Shown: positions 1 through 6,364, numbered from the stretch's first letter. The stretch is 6,364 nt of DNA from an uncultured Gammaproteobacteria bacterium (GCA_905479545.1 CAJQNE010000127.1:1-6364), one strand, 5' to 3'. Made by a program: numbers and translations. Notes: generated from the letters alone by a model not told the origin.

Positions 1-478
1 TTACCTGGGTTTTCAGCGATTCGCGATGGCGCGCACAGTAACTGGCGAGATAGAACAGAATGCCGATTTTGGCAAACTCTGAAACCTGCACCATTAGCAG
101 CCCGAGGTTAATCCAGCGCTGACTGCCATTACGGCGTACGCCGATTCCGGGTACCAATACCGCAACTAAAATGATCAGCGATACCACCAGAACCAGCGGC
201 GCGATTTTTTCCAGCAATGTTATTGGCAGCTGATAAACCAGCGCCATAGCCGTAGCGGCCAATAGCATGAAGGCTGACTGTCGGGCAACGAAGTACCAGG
301 TGATGCCGTGCTCGATTCGTGAGTGGTCAACCGACGCCGTGGCAACCATCACGAGCCCCCATGCCAGTAGCGCCGCAATTGCCACGAGCAAGCCACGATC
401 GCCCTGATACGTGAGATTGAGCTTGCCACGGGCTGGCGCGACGCTCACTTGCTCAGCACTATTGGCAACGCTACTCAT
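1..478 (-). CDS. ftsW: FtsW, septal peptidoglycan glycosyltransferase (SEDS family), N-terminal 159 codons, runs off left edge
   Basis: Partial gene: it starts with ATG at 478 and is still open at base 1. SEDS-family FtsW polymerises lipid II into glycan at the division septum, in the inner membrane, together with FtsI. The visible part has a polar cytoplasmic N-terminus (residues 1-28) followed by hydrophobic segments at about 30-49, 67-84 and 93-110. After these comes the family signature at 117-137, which includes NGSQRWINLG and then QVSEFAK; the next membrane segment begins there. Most relatives I recall have QPSE or QPAE, so Val132 replaces a usual proline. The start overlaps the murD stop as ATGA, and a GGAGG lies seven bases upstream of the ATG. 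RodA, the elongation paralogue, is the main alternative, but the position directly after murD in a dcw cluster favours FtsW. The reading was made by direct translation of the reverse strand. Confidence 0.96.
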   Translation of the reverse strand, partial: MSSVANSAEQVSVAPARGKLNLTYQGDRGLLVAIAALLAWGLVMVATASVDHSRIEHGITWYFVARQSAFMLLAATAMALVYQLPITLLEKIAPLVLVVSLIILVAVLVPGIGVRRNGSQRWINLGLLMVQVSEFAKIGILFYLASYCARHRESLKTQV

Positions 479-1878
479 GAGCGGGCCTCCAGCGCTTCAA
501 TCGCCGCAACAAACTGCTCGCCACGATCGACATAGCCGCCGAACTGATCAAAGCTCGCACAGGCGGGCGAGAGTAGAACCTGATCGCCATGGCTGGCATT
601 TTCAAAACACCAGGCCACGGCTTCGCCGAGGGTCAGTAACCGGGTGACCGGCACATCGTTGGCCAATACGCCGGCTATTAACGCCGCGTCCCGACCGTAG
701 ACAATCACGCCTTTTACCCGCTTTGATAACCCGGCCCGGAGCGCGGCAAAATCCTGATCTTTACCTTCACCACCCGCCAGCAGCCATAGTGGCCCGGGCA
801 TACCGGCCAAAGCCGCCAGCGTTGCGCCGACATTGGTTGCTTTTGAATCGTTAAACCACTGCAAACCGTGTGCGTCGGAAACCCACTCGGTGCGGTGTGC
901 CAGACCACGGAAATCTCGCAACTGCTGTTTTAGCAGCTCATCATCAACAGCGAGCGGCAGCGCGTCGATTAACGCGATTACCGCCAGAGCATTGAGCTGG
1001 TTGTGCCGCCCCGGCAGGTGCAATTCGTCAACCGGCAATACCGGCCCACCGCGGCGCAATAGCCAGAATTGCCCCAGGTGCTTGCCAATGGCGTAGTCGA
1101 CATCGGTGCGACGCTCGTTAGCAAAGCGCAATGACTTACCCGGCACCGACATATCTGCCACGGATAAGTCGTCGGCGTTAATTACCGCGACAGTTTTTGG
1201 ATTATCGCCGAATATGCTGGCCTTACTTTCAACGTAGGCATCGTAGGATTCGTAGCGATCCATATGATCAGGTGAGACGTTAAGTACCGTTGCAACAGAC
1301 GGTGCCAGACTAGTGGTGGTGTCGAGCTGAAAGCTCGATAGCTCCAACACATATACGTCTGCTGCCGGATCGCCCGCTGCGGGCAACAAATCCAGCGCCG
1401 GAACGCCGATATTGCCGCCAACCCCGGCGTTATATCCGGCTGCTTTTAGCACCTCACCGACCCAGGTGGTGACCGTGCTTTTGCCATTCGAGCCGGTAAT
1501 CGCAATCACTGGCGTACCGCTTAAAGCGACCGCACGAGCAAATAGCTCAATATCGCCGATTACCGGCAACCTGCGCTCTTTTGCTGCCAGCAATAGCGGC
1601 GAATCCAGCGCTATGCCCGGCGAAGCAACAACGTAACCGATATTCCGCAGGGCAGCATCAACATCATTGCTGTCACGGCAATCCATAATGTCACCCAGGC
1701 ACTCGGCTAATTCAGCCAATCGCGCGGGGCGGCGGGTGCCGTCGGCTAGCACAAATGGCCGATCGTGACGGGCAAGCCAACGCGCGGTGGCCACACCAGA
1801 CACACCCAACCCGGCGATTAGCGCCGTGCCGGTAAGTGCCGGAGTGCCGTGACGGAGGATGTTGACGAGGGCTGTCAT
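475..1878 (-). CDS. murD: MurD, UDP-N-acetylmuramoyl-L-alanine--D-glutamate ligase
   Basis: A 467-aa cytoplasmic ATP-dependent Mur ligase that adds D-glutamate to UDP-MurNAc-L-Ala. The N-terminal Rossmann-like UDP-binding domain has GLGVSG at 23-28 and ASPGIAL at 85-91. The central ATPase domain has the P-loop GSNGKST at 129-135, GGNIG at 154-158, ELSSFQL at 179-185 and the DHMDRY segment at 204-209. Lys219 in YVESK matches the lysine that is carbamylated in the family. The C-terminal domain has HNQLNALA at 292-299, NDSKATNV at 343-350 and SPACASFDQF at 437-446. The protein is about 30 residues longer than E. coli MurD (438 aa), with roughly 10 of these ahead of the Rossmann motif. The ATG at 1878 is the only plausible start, as no ATG, GTG or TTG follows in frame before codon 24. 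The start shares one base with the mraY stop (TAATG). Only a weak GAAG, eight bases upstream, resembles a ribosome site, so coupling to mraY is likely. The stop overlaps ftsW. Confidence 0.98.
   Translation of the reverse strand: MTALVNILRHGTPALTGTALIAGLGVSGVATARWLARHDRPFVLADGTRRPARLAELAECLGDIMDCRDSNDVDAALRNIGYVVASPGIALDSPLLLAAKERRLPVIGDIELFARAVALSGTPVIAITGSNGKSTVTTWVGEVLKAAGYNAGVGGNIGVPALDLLPAAGDPAADVYVLELSSFQLDTTTSLAPSVATVLNVSPDHMDRYESYDAYVESKASIFGDNPKTVAVINADDLSVADMSVPGKSLRFANERRTDVDYAIGKHLGQFWLLRRGGPVLPVDELHLPGRHNQLNALAVIALIDALPLAVDDELLKQQLRDFRGLAHRTEWVSDAHGLQWFNDSKATNVGATLAALAGMPGPLWLLAGGEGKDQDFAALRAGLSKRVKGVIVYGRDAALIAGVLANDVPVTRLLTLGEAVAWCFENASHGDQVLLSPACASFDQFGGYVDRGEQFVAAIEALEARS
486..490 (-). 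promoter_or_regulatory. Ribosome binding site of ftsW
   Basis: On the minus strand GGAGG lies seven bases upstream of the ftsW ATG (478-476), inside the last codons of murD. It is one of the two best Shine-Dalgarno matches in the window and supports the ATGA-overlap start. It would allow ftsW to recruit ribosomes itself as well as by coupling to murD. Confidence 0.75.
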
Positions 1879-2960
1879 TAGCGGAACTTCAACGTCGACA
1901 GACCGATAAGCACCAGCACCACAGTGATAATCCAGAACCGGACGATCACCCGGGGCTCAGGCCAACCTTTCAACTCAAAATGATGGTGCAGCGGCGCCAT
2001 ACGGAAGATGCGCTTGCCGGTCAGCTTGAACGATCCGACCTGCAGGATGACCGACACGGTCTCCATCACAAAGACGCCGCCCATAATGAACAGCACTAAT
2101 TCCTGACGAATAATAACCGCCATCACGCCTAGCGCCGCACCTAAACCCAGCGCGCCGACGTCGCCCATAAAGACCATTGCCGGATACGCGTTGAACCAGA
2201 GGAAACCCAGACCCGCACCGACCAGCGCGCCGCTAAACACCACCATCTCGCCGGACCCGGCGATATAGGGGATGCTGAGGTAACCCGCGAACTGCGTATT
2301 GCCTGATACGTAGGCCATAATGCCAAGCGCAGCACCGACCAAAACCGTTGGCATAATCGCCAAACCATCAAGCCCGTCGGTAAGGTTAACGGCGTTTGAA
2401 GTACCGACAATTACAAAGTATACGAAGACGATGTAGCCTGCTCCCAACGGGATAGCGAAGTCTTTGATAAACGGAATCATCAGCTCGGTCTGTGCCGGAC
2501 CGCTCGCAGTAAAATACAAGACTAGCGCCGCAATTAGCCCGGCAATCGACTGGCCGAGGTACTTCCATTTGGCCGGTAAGCCGCGTGAGTCACGTTTCAC
2601 TACTTTTAAATAATCGTCAATAAACCCGACCACTCCGAACGCAACCATTACGCCCAGAGTTATCCAGATATAGCGATTCGTCAGGTCACCCCATAACAAA
2701 GTCGAGACCGTAATGGCGACGATAATTAGGGTGCCGCCCATCGTCGGCGTACCGGCTTTCGACAAATGCGATTGCGGCCCATCATCCCGCACGCTCTGGC
2801 CAATCTGCCGGAAATTCAAATGCCGGATCATCCACGGCCCGATTGCGAGGCTAAGAATCAGCGCGGTATTGACGCCAAGAGCCGCGCGCACCGTAAGGTA
2901 GCCAAATACATTGAAGGCGGAGTAATACTGGGTAAGCCATTCAGTCAGTAGCAGCAGCAT
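1878..2960 (-). CDS. mraY: MraY, phospho-N-acetylmuramoyl-pentapeptide transferase (lipid I synthase)
   Basis: A polytopic inner-membrane enzyme of 360 aa, the same length as E. coli MraY. It transfers phospho-MurNAc-pentapeptide from UDP to undecaprenyl phosphate, making lipid I, and needs Mg2+. About ten hydrophobic segments can be seen, roughly at 22-42, 73-90, 97-113, 135-151, 172-188, 198-216, 238-256, 262-284, 288-306 and 338-357. The catalytic aspartates are present: Asp115-Asp116 in FIDDYLKV, the NAVNLTDGLDGL block at 189-200, and Asp267 in FMGDVGALGLG. The histidine motif APLHHHFELKGW is at 322-333. Ala270 replaces the serine of E. coli, a change I also recall in Pseudomonas. The ATG shares one base with the murF TAA (TAATG). 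An AAGG sits only three bases from the ATG, which is tight for an independent ribosome site, so re-initiation from murF is likely. No truncation or missing key residue was seen. Confidence 0.99.
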   Translation of the reverse strand: MLLLLTEWLTQYYSAFNVFGYLTVRAALGVNTALILSLAIGPWMIRHLNFRQIGQSVRDDGPQSHLSKAGTPTMGGTLIIVAITVSTLLWGDLTNRYIWITLGVMVAFGVVGFIDDYLKVVKRDSRGLPAKWKYLGQSIAGLIAALVLYFTASGPAQTELMIPFIKDFAIPLGAGYIVFVYFVIVGTSNAVNLTDGLDGLAIMPTVLVGAALGIMAYVSGNTQFAGYLSIPYIAGSGEMVVFSGALVGAGLGFLWFNAYPAMVFMGDVGALGLGAALGVMAVIIRQELVLFIMGGVFVMETVSVILQVGSFKLTGKRIFRMAPLHHHFELKGWPEPRVIVRFWIITVVLVLIGLSTLKFR

Positions 2961-4357
2961 TAACCTTGTCCATCCTGTGTAGTTGATTGAGTGGCGGTGG
3001 CAGCGCGTAAGGCCTGCACTACCTGCTCCATGCCCGCGCTACGCGAGCCCTTAATAAGCACTGCAACAGAGTCGCTGGCCGCAGCCAGGTCGGCTTTCAA
3101 CGCCTCGGCGAGCTGTTCGCGGCTGGCAAAATGCTGAGCACCACCGCCGAAACGACGCACGGCCTGAGCACTGAGCGGGCCGGCGGCATACAGCCGCTCG
3201 ATACCGGCTTCTTTGGCAAAACTGCCAATCGCGCCATGCTCTTGTTCAGCACCCGCGCCGAGTTCACTCATATCACCGAGCGCCAGCCAGGCAACGTCAC
3301 TGGCTTCGGCGACAAATTCAATTCCGGCGCGCAATGATTCAGGGTTGGCGTTGTAGCTGTCATCCAGCAGCGTAGAGCCTTGCGGGCCGGCAATAGGTCG
3401 CAGCCGACCCGATGGTGCTTCGACCGCTGCTAGCCCAGTAGCAATATCAGCTGGCGACATACCAATCGCGTGACCAATCGCGGCAGCGCCGAGCGCGTTT
3501 TCGACATTGTGCTTGCCGGGTAATGGCAAGCGAACGCTGGCTGTGCCCGCGGGCGTATGCAGGGTAAATTCACAACCATCAAAACCAACCTGCACATCAC
3601 TGGCAGTGACGTCGGCTTCGATGTTAAGTGCAAAGGAAATCGCGCTGCGTCCTTGTAACTGCGATTCAAAAATATGGCCGTAGCCGGTTTCTGCATTGAC
3701 TGCCGCCACGCCGCCCTCAGGCAGTTTGGCGTACAGCTCACCCTTGGCGCGAGCCACCCCTTCAACCGTGCCAAAGCCCTCAAGGTGGGCCGGGCCGACA
3801 TTGGTAATCAGGCCATAATCGGGCTCAGCAAGGGTAGAAAGATAAGCAATCTCGCCGGGGCTGTTAGCCCCCATCTCGATCACCGCCATCGCTTGGTCGC
3901 TAAGCTCTAGCAGCGTCAACGGCATCCCGATGTCATTGTTAAAATTGCCTCGGGTTGCAAGCACATCATCGGCGCTGCCGAGGTGTTGAGCTAGCATCGC
4001 GGCGAGTAATTGTTTAGTCGTGGTTTTGCCATTACTGCCGGTAACCGCAACGACTTTGCCGCCCCACTGCTGACGCCACCAGCGAGCCAGTTGGCCAAGC
4101 GCCTTGCGCGTATCACCAACCACCAACTGCGGCACTGCCACATTCAATTGGCGTTCGACCAACAACGCGGCGGCGCCGTTATTCACGGCTTCATCAGCGA
4201 AAGCATGAGCGTCGTGGCGCTCACCACTAAGACAGATAAACAGCTTGTCCATCTGCACCTGGCGTGAATCAGTCATCACACCAATAAATTCAATATCGTC
4301 GCCAATAAGCTGGCCATTAACGGCAGCCATTACAGCGGAGAGTCGGGCGCGAATCAC
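2960..4357 (-). CDS. murF: MurF, UDP-N-acetylmuramoyl-tripeptide--D-alanyl-D-alanine ligase
   Basis: A 465-aa cytoplasmic Mur ligase that adds the D-Ala-D-Ala dipeptide to UDP-MurNAc-tripeptide, the last cytoplasmic step before MraY. The N-terminal substrate domain contains TDSR at 29-32 and GERHDAHAFADEA at 45-57. The central domain has P-loop GSNGKTT at 107-113, GNFNNDIGMPLTLL at 137-150, EMGAN at 161-165 and GPAHLEGFG at 188-196. Lys205 in VARAKGELY matches the carbamylated lysine of the family. The C-terminal domain has HNVENALGA at 283-291, LDDSYNANP at 331-339, LGDMSELG at 360-367 and KGSRSAGME at 436-444. The start is GTG at 4357, overlapping the murE TGA as GTGA. An in-frame TAA lies at 4372-4370 with no ATG after it until codon 10, and the residues before codon 10 (MIRARLS) resemble the E. 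coli start, so GTG is preferred. The last 14 residues are a Thr/Gln/Ala-rich tail beyond the E. coli end. Confidence 0.98.
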   Translation of the reverse strand: MIRARLSAVMAAVNGQLIGDDIEFIGVMTDSRQVQMDKLFICLSGERHDAHAFADEAVNNGAAALLVERQLNVAVPQLVVGDTRKALGQLARWWRQQWGGKVVAVTGSNGKTTTKQLLAAMLAQHLGSADDVLATRGNFNNDIGMPLTLLELSDQAMAVIEMGANSPGEIAYLSTLAEPDYGLITNVGPAHLEGFGTVEGVARAKGELYAKLPEGGVAAVNAETGYGHIFESQLQGRSAISFALNIEADVTASDVQVGFDGCEFTLHTPAGTASVRLPLPGKHNVENALGAAAIGHAIGMSPADIATGLAAVEAPSGRLRPIAGPQGSTLLDDSYNANPESLRAGIEFVAEASDVAWLALGDMSELGAGAEQEHGAIGSFAKEAGIERLYAAGPLSAQAVRRFGGGAQHFASREQLAEALKADLAAASDSVAVLIKGSRSAGMEQVVQALRAATATQSTTQDGQG

Positions 4358-5901
4358 GCAGCACCTGCCTTAGGGGTTAAATGAGTTTCAGTGGATTGCG
4401 AGCCAGTCGAGCCAGCCGCTCTGGCAGCTAGCGCATCAGCAGCCTGCTGATGATCCGAGAAAGGCAGTCGCGTGCCTTTAGTTTCCTGGTAGTCCTCGTG
4501 GCCTTTGCCAGCGATTAGCACCGTGTCTTCCGGGGCCGCCCGGGCAATAGCCCAGAAAATCGCCTTGCTGCGATCCAGCTCTATATGCGTGGGGTTGTCA
4601 CGCATCCCGGCACAAATTCCATCAGCAATGGCAACCGGTTTTTCGCTACGCGGATTGTCACTGGTCACCACGGTAAAATCAGCTTCATTCTCTGCAGCGG
4701 CACCCATCTCTGGCCGCTTACCGGTGTCGCGGTCGCCGCCACAACCAAACACACACCACAGCTTGCCGGCCGCATGAGCTTTGGCGCTCTGCAAGGCATT
4801 AGTCAGCGCATCGGGTGTATGGGCGTAATCCACCAGCACCGTCGGTAACGGCACCGTTTTTTCGCCAGCTGCAACTAACTCCATGCGGCCCATGGCTGTG
4901 CTGGCTGTCTGCAACGCGTTGGCCGCCACCGGCAGCTCCATCCCATCAGCTAGCAAACCACCTAACGCTGCCAATAAATTCGCCGCATTGAACGTGCCCA
5001 TTAGAGAGCTATTCAACTCGATTTCGCCAAAACTGCCACTAACCTTTAACCGCAACCCCTCTGGCTCGGCAAACACCTCAGCCAGCAAGCGGTGGATATC
5101 GCGCGGCAGGTGCTCCAGCGATACCGGGTTTAATGCATAAGCGATACGCTCAATACCAGTATCAACGCGGGCCAATAACTCAGCACCAAATTCATCGTCG
5201 GCATTAACAACCACTGCGGCCAGCCCGGGCCACCCAAACAGCTTGGCCTTGGCTTCACCGTAACTAGCCATGTCACCGTGATAATCGAGGTGGTCGCGGC
5301 TTAAATTGGTAAATATCGCGGTATGGAACTGACAGCCACCCACCCGGTTCTGCGCCAAGGCGTGCGACGAGACCTCCATAATCACATCGGTCGCGCCATC
5401 ATCACGCATATCGGCCAGCAACTGCTGCACCCGCGGCGCCAAGGGCGTGGTATGAGTTGGCTTGGCTAACGCATCAGCAAAGCCATAACCGAGCGTGCCA
5501 ATCTGGCCACATTTTTTACCGGCCGCATCCGCTGCCTGGGCATACAAATGGGCGACCGTGGTTTTTCCGTTGGTGCCGGTAACACCGAGCAGCCGCAGCG
5601 CTTCGCTGGGATGACCGCAGAGCGCCGCGGCCAGTGTGCCGAGCTGCTGCTGCAAATTTTCAATCTCGACCACCGGCACGCCGAGCGCGACTGGCAGGTG
5701 TAACGCCGGGTCAATCGCAACGGCCCTCGCACCGGCCTCAATAGCGGCACCGGCGTAACGCAGGCCATCGCCACCGTCGCCGGTAACGGCGACGTAAAGA
5801 TCACCCGCCTGAATGGCGCGGGAGTCGTTGTTAATACCGGTTATTTCAACATCACTATCAACAGTGACGCCAACGGCGGCCAGCAGCTTAGCGAGTTTCA
5901 A
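4354..5901 (-). CDS. murE: MurE, UDP-N-acetylmuramoyl-L-alanyl-D-glutamate--2,6-diaminopimelate ligase
   Basis: A 515-aa cytoplasmic Mur ligase that adds the third residue of the stem peptide. The N-terminal domain shows NNDSR at 24-28 and GDLYVAVTG at 33-41. The ATPase domain has P-loop GTNGKTT at 109-115, TTP at 151-153, EVSSHAL at 176-182 and NLSRDHLDYHGDM at 199-211. Lys218 in YGEAK matches the carbamylated lysine. The C-terminal domain has MGTFNAANLLAAL at 301-313, DYAHTPDAL at 358-366, FGCGGDRDTGKRP at 385-397 and GKGHEDYQ at 465-472. The DNPR motif at 415-418 is the known mark of meso-DAP rather than L-Lys specificity. The start is TTG at 5901: an in-frame TGA lies at 5931-5929, no ATG or GTG lies between, and a strong GAGGAG sits five bases upstream. 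TTG overlaps the ftsI TGA. About 18 C-terminal residues rich in Ser, Thr and Ala extend past the E. coli end (495 aa). Confidence 0.98.
   Translation of the reverse strand: MKLAKLLAAVGVTVDSDVEITGINNDSRAIQAGDLYVAVTGDGGDGLRYAGAAIEAGARAVAIDPALHLPVALGVPVVEIENLQQQLGTLAAALCGHPSEALRLLGVTGTNGKTTVAHLYAQAADAAGKKCGQIGTLGYGFADALAKPTHTTPLAPRVQQLLADMRDDGATDVIMEVSSHALAQNRVGGCQFHTAIFTNLSRDHLDYHGDMASYGEAKAKLFGWPGLAAVVVNADDEFGAELLARVDTGIERIAYALNPVSLEHLPRDIHRLLAEVFAEPEGLRLKVSGSFGEIELNSSLMGTFNAANLLAALGGLLADGMELPVAANALQTASTAMGRMELVAAGEKTVPLPTVLVDYAHTPDALTNALQSAKAHAAGKLWCVFGCGGDRDTGKRPEMGAAAENEADFTVVTSDNPRSEKPVAIADGICAGMRDNPTHIELDRSKAIFWAIARAAPEDTVLIAGKGHEDYQETKGTRLPFSDHQQAADALAARAAGSTGSQSTETHLTPKAGAA
4363..4371 (-). 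promoter_or_regulatory. Weak ribosome binding region of murF, before a GTG start
   Basis: The minus strand reads AAGGCAGGT here, with AGGT ending five bases before GTG (4357-4355). The match to the Shine-Dalgarno consensus is only partial. Together with the GTG codon and the GTGA overlap, this suggests that murF is translated mostly by ribosomes finishing murE. Confidence 0.5.
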
Positions 5902-6364
5902 AACAGCTCCTCTGTCATTGCGACCGGCTCAGCCGAATCTTCCTCAACTCCAGGCTCCGCCTTGGGCTCCGGTAACTCAGTGGTTTGCAATATTGGTGCT
6001 TGCTCCGCTTCTAAGCGACGCTGCTCTTCCTCCGCCTGTTTCCGCAGCAATTCTTTCAACAGCCGCTCGTTTTCCTGCTCCTGTTTTTGCAGCTCTATAC
6101 GACGAACCTCCTGCAGCCGCGCCGCTTCGATTCGCTCCGCCTCAAGGCGCTTGAGCTCTGCATCAACTTCCCACTGAGGACGCATTCCGGGCAATTTATC
6201 CGGGCGCACATTCAGCAGCCGCAGAGCGTCTCGCGCCACTTCAGCAAATAGTGGCGCGGCGACCTGGCCGCCATAAATCTGACTGCGGCCGGGTTCATCG
6301 ATAACAACCACAGCTACAACTCGTGGATTGGTGCTCGGTGCCATGCCAGCAAATACCGTCAGAT
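5898..6364 (-). CDS. ftsI: FtsI (PBP3), septal peptidoglycan D,D-transpeptidase, C-terminal 154 residues, runs off right edge
   Basis: This is the 3' end of a gene whose start and active-site motifs (SxxK, SxN, KTG) lie outside the window. The frame is open from the right edge and ends with TGA at 5900-5898. The first visible residues (VFAGMAP, then PRVVAVVVIDEP and YGGQVAAPLF) match the last strands and helix of the class B PBP transpeptidase domain, as in E. coli FtsI (FAGVAP, YYGGAVSAPVF). FtsI crosslinks septal peptidoglycan on the periplasmic side, in complex with FtsW. The domain should end near LLNVRPDKL (fragment residues 49-57), and E. coli FtsI stops soon after. Here about 97 more residues follow: a Glu/Arg/Leu/Gln-rich helix-like stretch, then an acidic Pro-rich end. 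An ATG at 6344 lies within the conserved domain and is not a gene start. The stop overlaps the murE TTG. Identity is firm; the role of the tail is unknown. Confidence 0.95.
   Translation of the reverse strand, partial: LTVFAGMAPSTNPRVVAVVVIDEPGRSQIYGGQVAAPLFAEVARDALRLLNVRPDKLPGMRPQWEVDAELKRLEAERIEAARLQEVRRIELQKQEQENERLLKELLRKQAEEEQRRLEAEQAPILQTTELPEPKAEPGVEEDSAEPVAMTEELF
5901..6170 (-). other. Region encoding the FtsI C-terminal extension: predicted charged coiled coil plus acidic Pro-rich tail
   Basis: Fragment residues 65-121 (bases 6170-6000) hold almost only Glu, Arg, Lys, Gln, Leu and Ala. Leu/Ile/Val recur every three to four positions (for example L70, L73, I78, L83, V86, I89) and there is no proline or glycine, as expected of a long helix or coiled coil. 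Residues 122-154 (5999-5901) are acidic with several prolines, and look disordered. By the topology of FtsI this tail should be periplasmic. The coiled-coil call is by eye. Confidence 0.75.
5907..5913 (-). promoter_or_regulatory. Strong ribosome binding site of murE, deciding a TTG start
   Basis: The minus strand reads AGAGGAG here, five bases before TTG (5901-5899). It lies inside the last codons of ftsI. The strong match at ideal spacing fixes the unusual TTG as the murE start and may offset the weaker start codon. Confidence 0.8.

Noticed and set aside
1800..1878. Possible mis-annotated murD start, since the N-terminus is about 10 residues longer than in E. coli.
   Set aside because: No alternative ATG, GTG or TTG exists before codon 24, which lies inside the GLGVSG motif, and the TAATG junction fits the ATG at 1878.
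2150..2162. Ala270 in place of Ser in the MraY GDVGS motif as a functional change.
   Set aside because: The catalytic Asp267 is intact, and I recall GDVGA in Pseudomonas MraY, so it is ordinary variation.
3430..3801. A 123-codon minus-strand frame inside murF, and similar ones inside mraY (2141-2410), murD (1182-1421) and murE (5466-5804).
   Set aside because: They are shifted-frame shadows. The Arg/Ser/Pro-rich translations lack domains, whereas the overlapping frames carry full Mur ligase or MraY motifs.
411..6177. Many plus-strand open frames of 60-113 codons opposite the mur genes.
   Set aside because: Each lies fully antisense to a well-conserved gene, and none has a recognisable domain. 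GC-rich third positions on the coding strand create such frames by chance.
5898..6344. A separate 148-aa coiled-coil protein gene starting at the ATG at 6344, perhaps TolA-like.
   Set aside because: The frame is open upstream to the window edge, and the residues on both sides of this ATG (VFAGMAP) belong to the conserved FtsI transpeptidase domain. It is an internal methionine.
1..6364. Promoters, terminators, mobile elements, CRISPR or a hidden accessory system.
   Set aside because: The whole window is covered by six co-directional essential genes with overlapping ends. No intergenic space, inverted-repeat ends, direct-repeat array or foreign gene was seen. Internal promoters inside coding sequence cannot be judged by eye.

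Overview
The window is a piece of the division and cell wall (dcw) cluster of a Gram-negative bacterium, most likely a gammaproteobacterium. All genes lie on the minus strand, so the operon reads from right to left: ftsI (3' end only), murE, murF, mraY, murD, ftsW (5' part only). This gene order is the classical one of gamma- and betaproteobacteria. MraY (360 aa) lines up almost residue for residue with my memory of the E. coli and Pseudomonas proteins. MurE carries the DNPR signature of meso-diaminopimelate-adding enzymes, as expected for a Gram-negative wall. The genus cannot be fixed from the sequence alone.

Layout from high to low coordinates. 6364-5898 is the end of ftsI (PBP3, septal transpeptidase), with an unusual charged, probably coiled-coil C-terminal tail of about 97 residues. 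5901-4354 is murE, 4357-2960 murF, 2960-1878 mraY and 1878-475 murD. 478-1 is the first 159 codons of ftsW, which runs off the left edge. There are no intergenic bases. Each of the five junctions is a stop/start overlap of one or four bases (TTGA, GTGA, TAATG, TAATG, ATGA), so the genes are almost certainly co-transcribed and translationally coupled. No promoter, terminator, RNA gene, repeat array or mobile element could be supported.

The products form one pathway. In the cytoplasm MurD adds D-Glu to UDP-MurNAc-L-Ala, MurE adds meso-DAP and MurF adds D-Ala-D-Ala, giving UDP-MurNAc-pentapeptide. MraY transfers phospho-MurNAc-pentapeptide to undecaprenyl phosphate at the inner membrane to make lipid I. 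After MurG acts (gene expected just beyond the left edge), FtsW polymerises lipid II at the septum and FtsI crosslinks the new strands.

This is an essential housekeeping region, not an accessory island, and I found no convincing sign of an undescribed system. The points worth a second look are the long FtsI tail, the non-ATG starts of murE (TTG) and murF (GTG) within a fully overlapping array, a QVSE variant of a conserved FtsW motif, and short Ser/Thr/Gln-rich tails on MurE and MurF.
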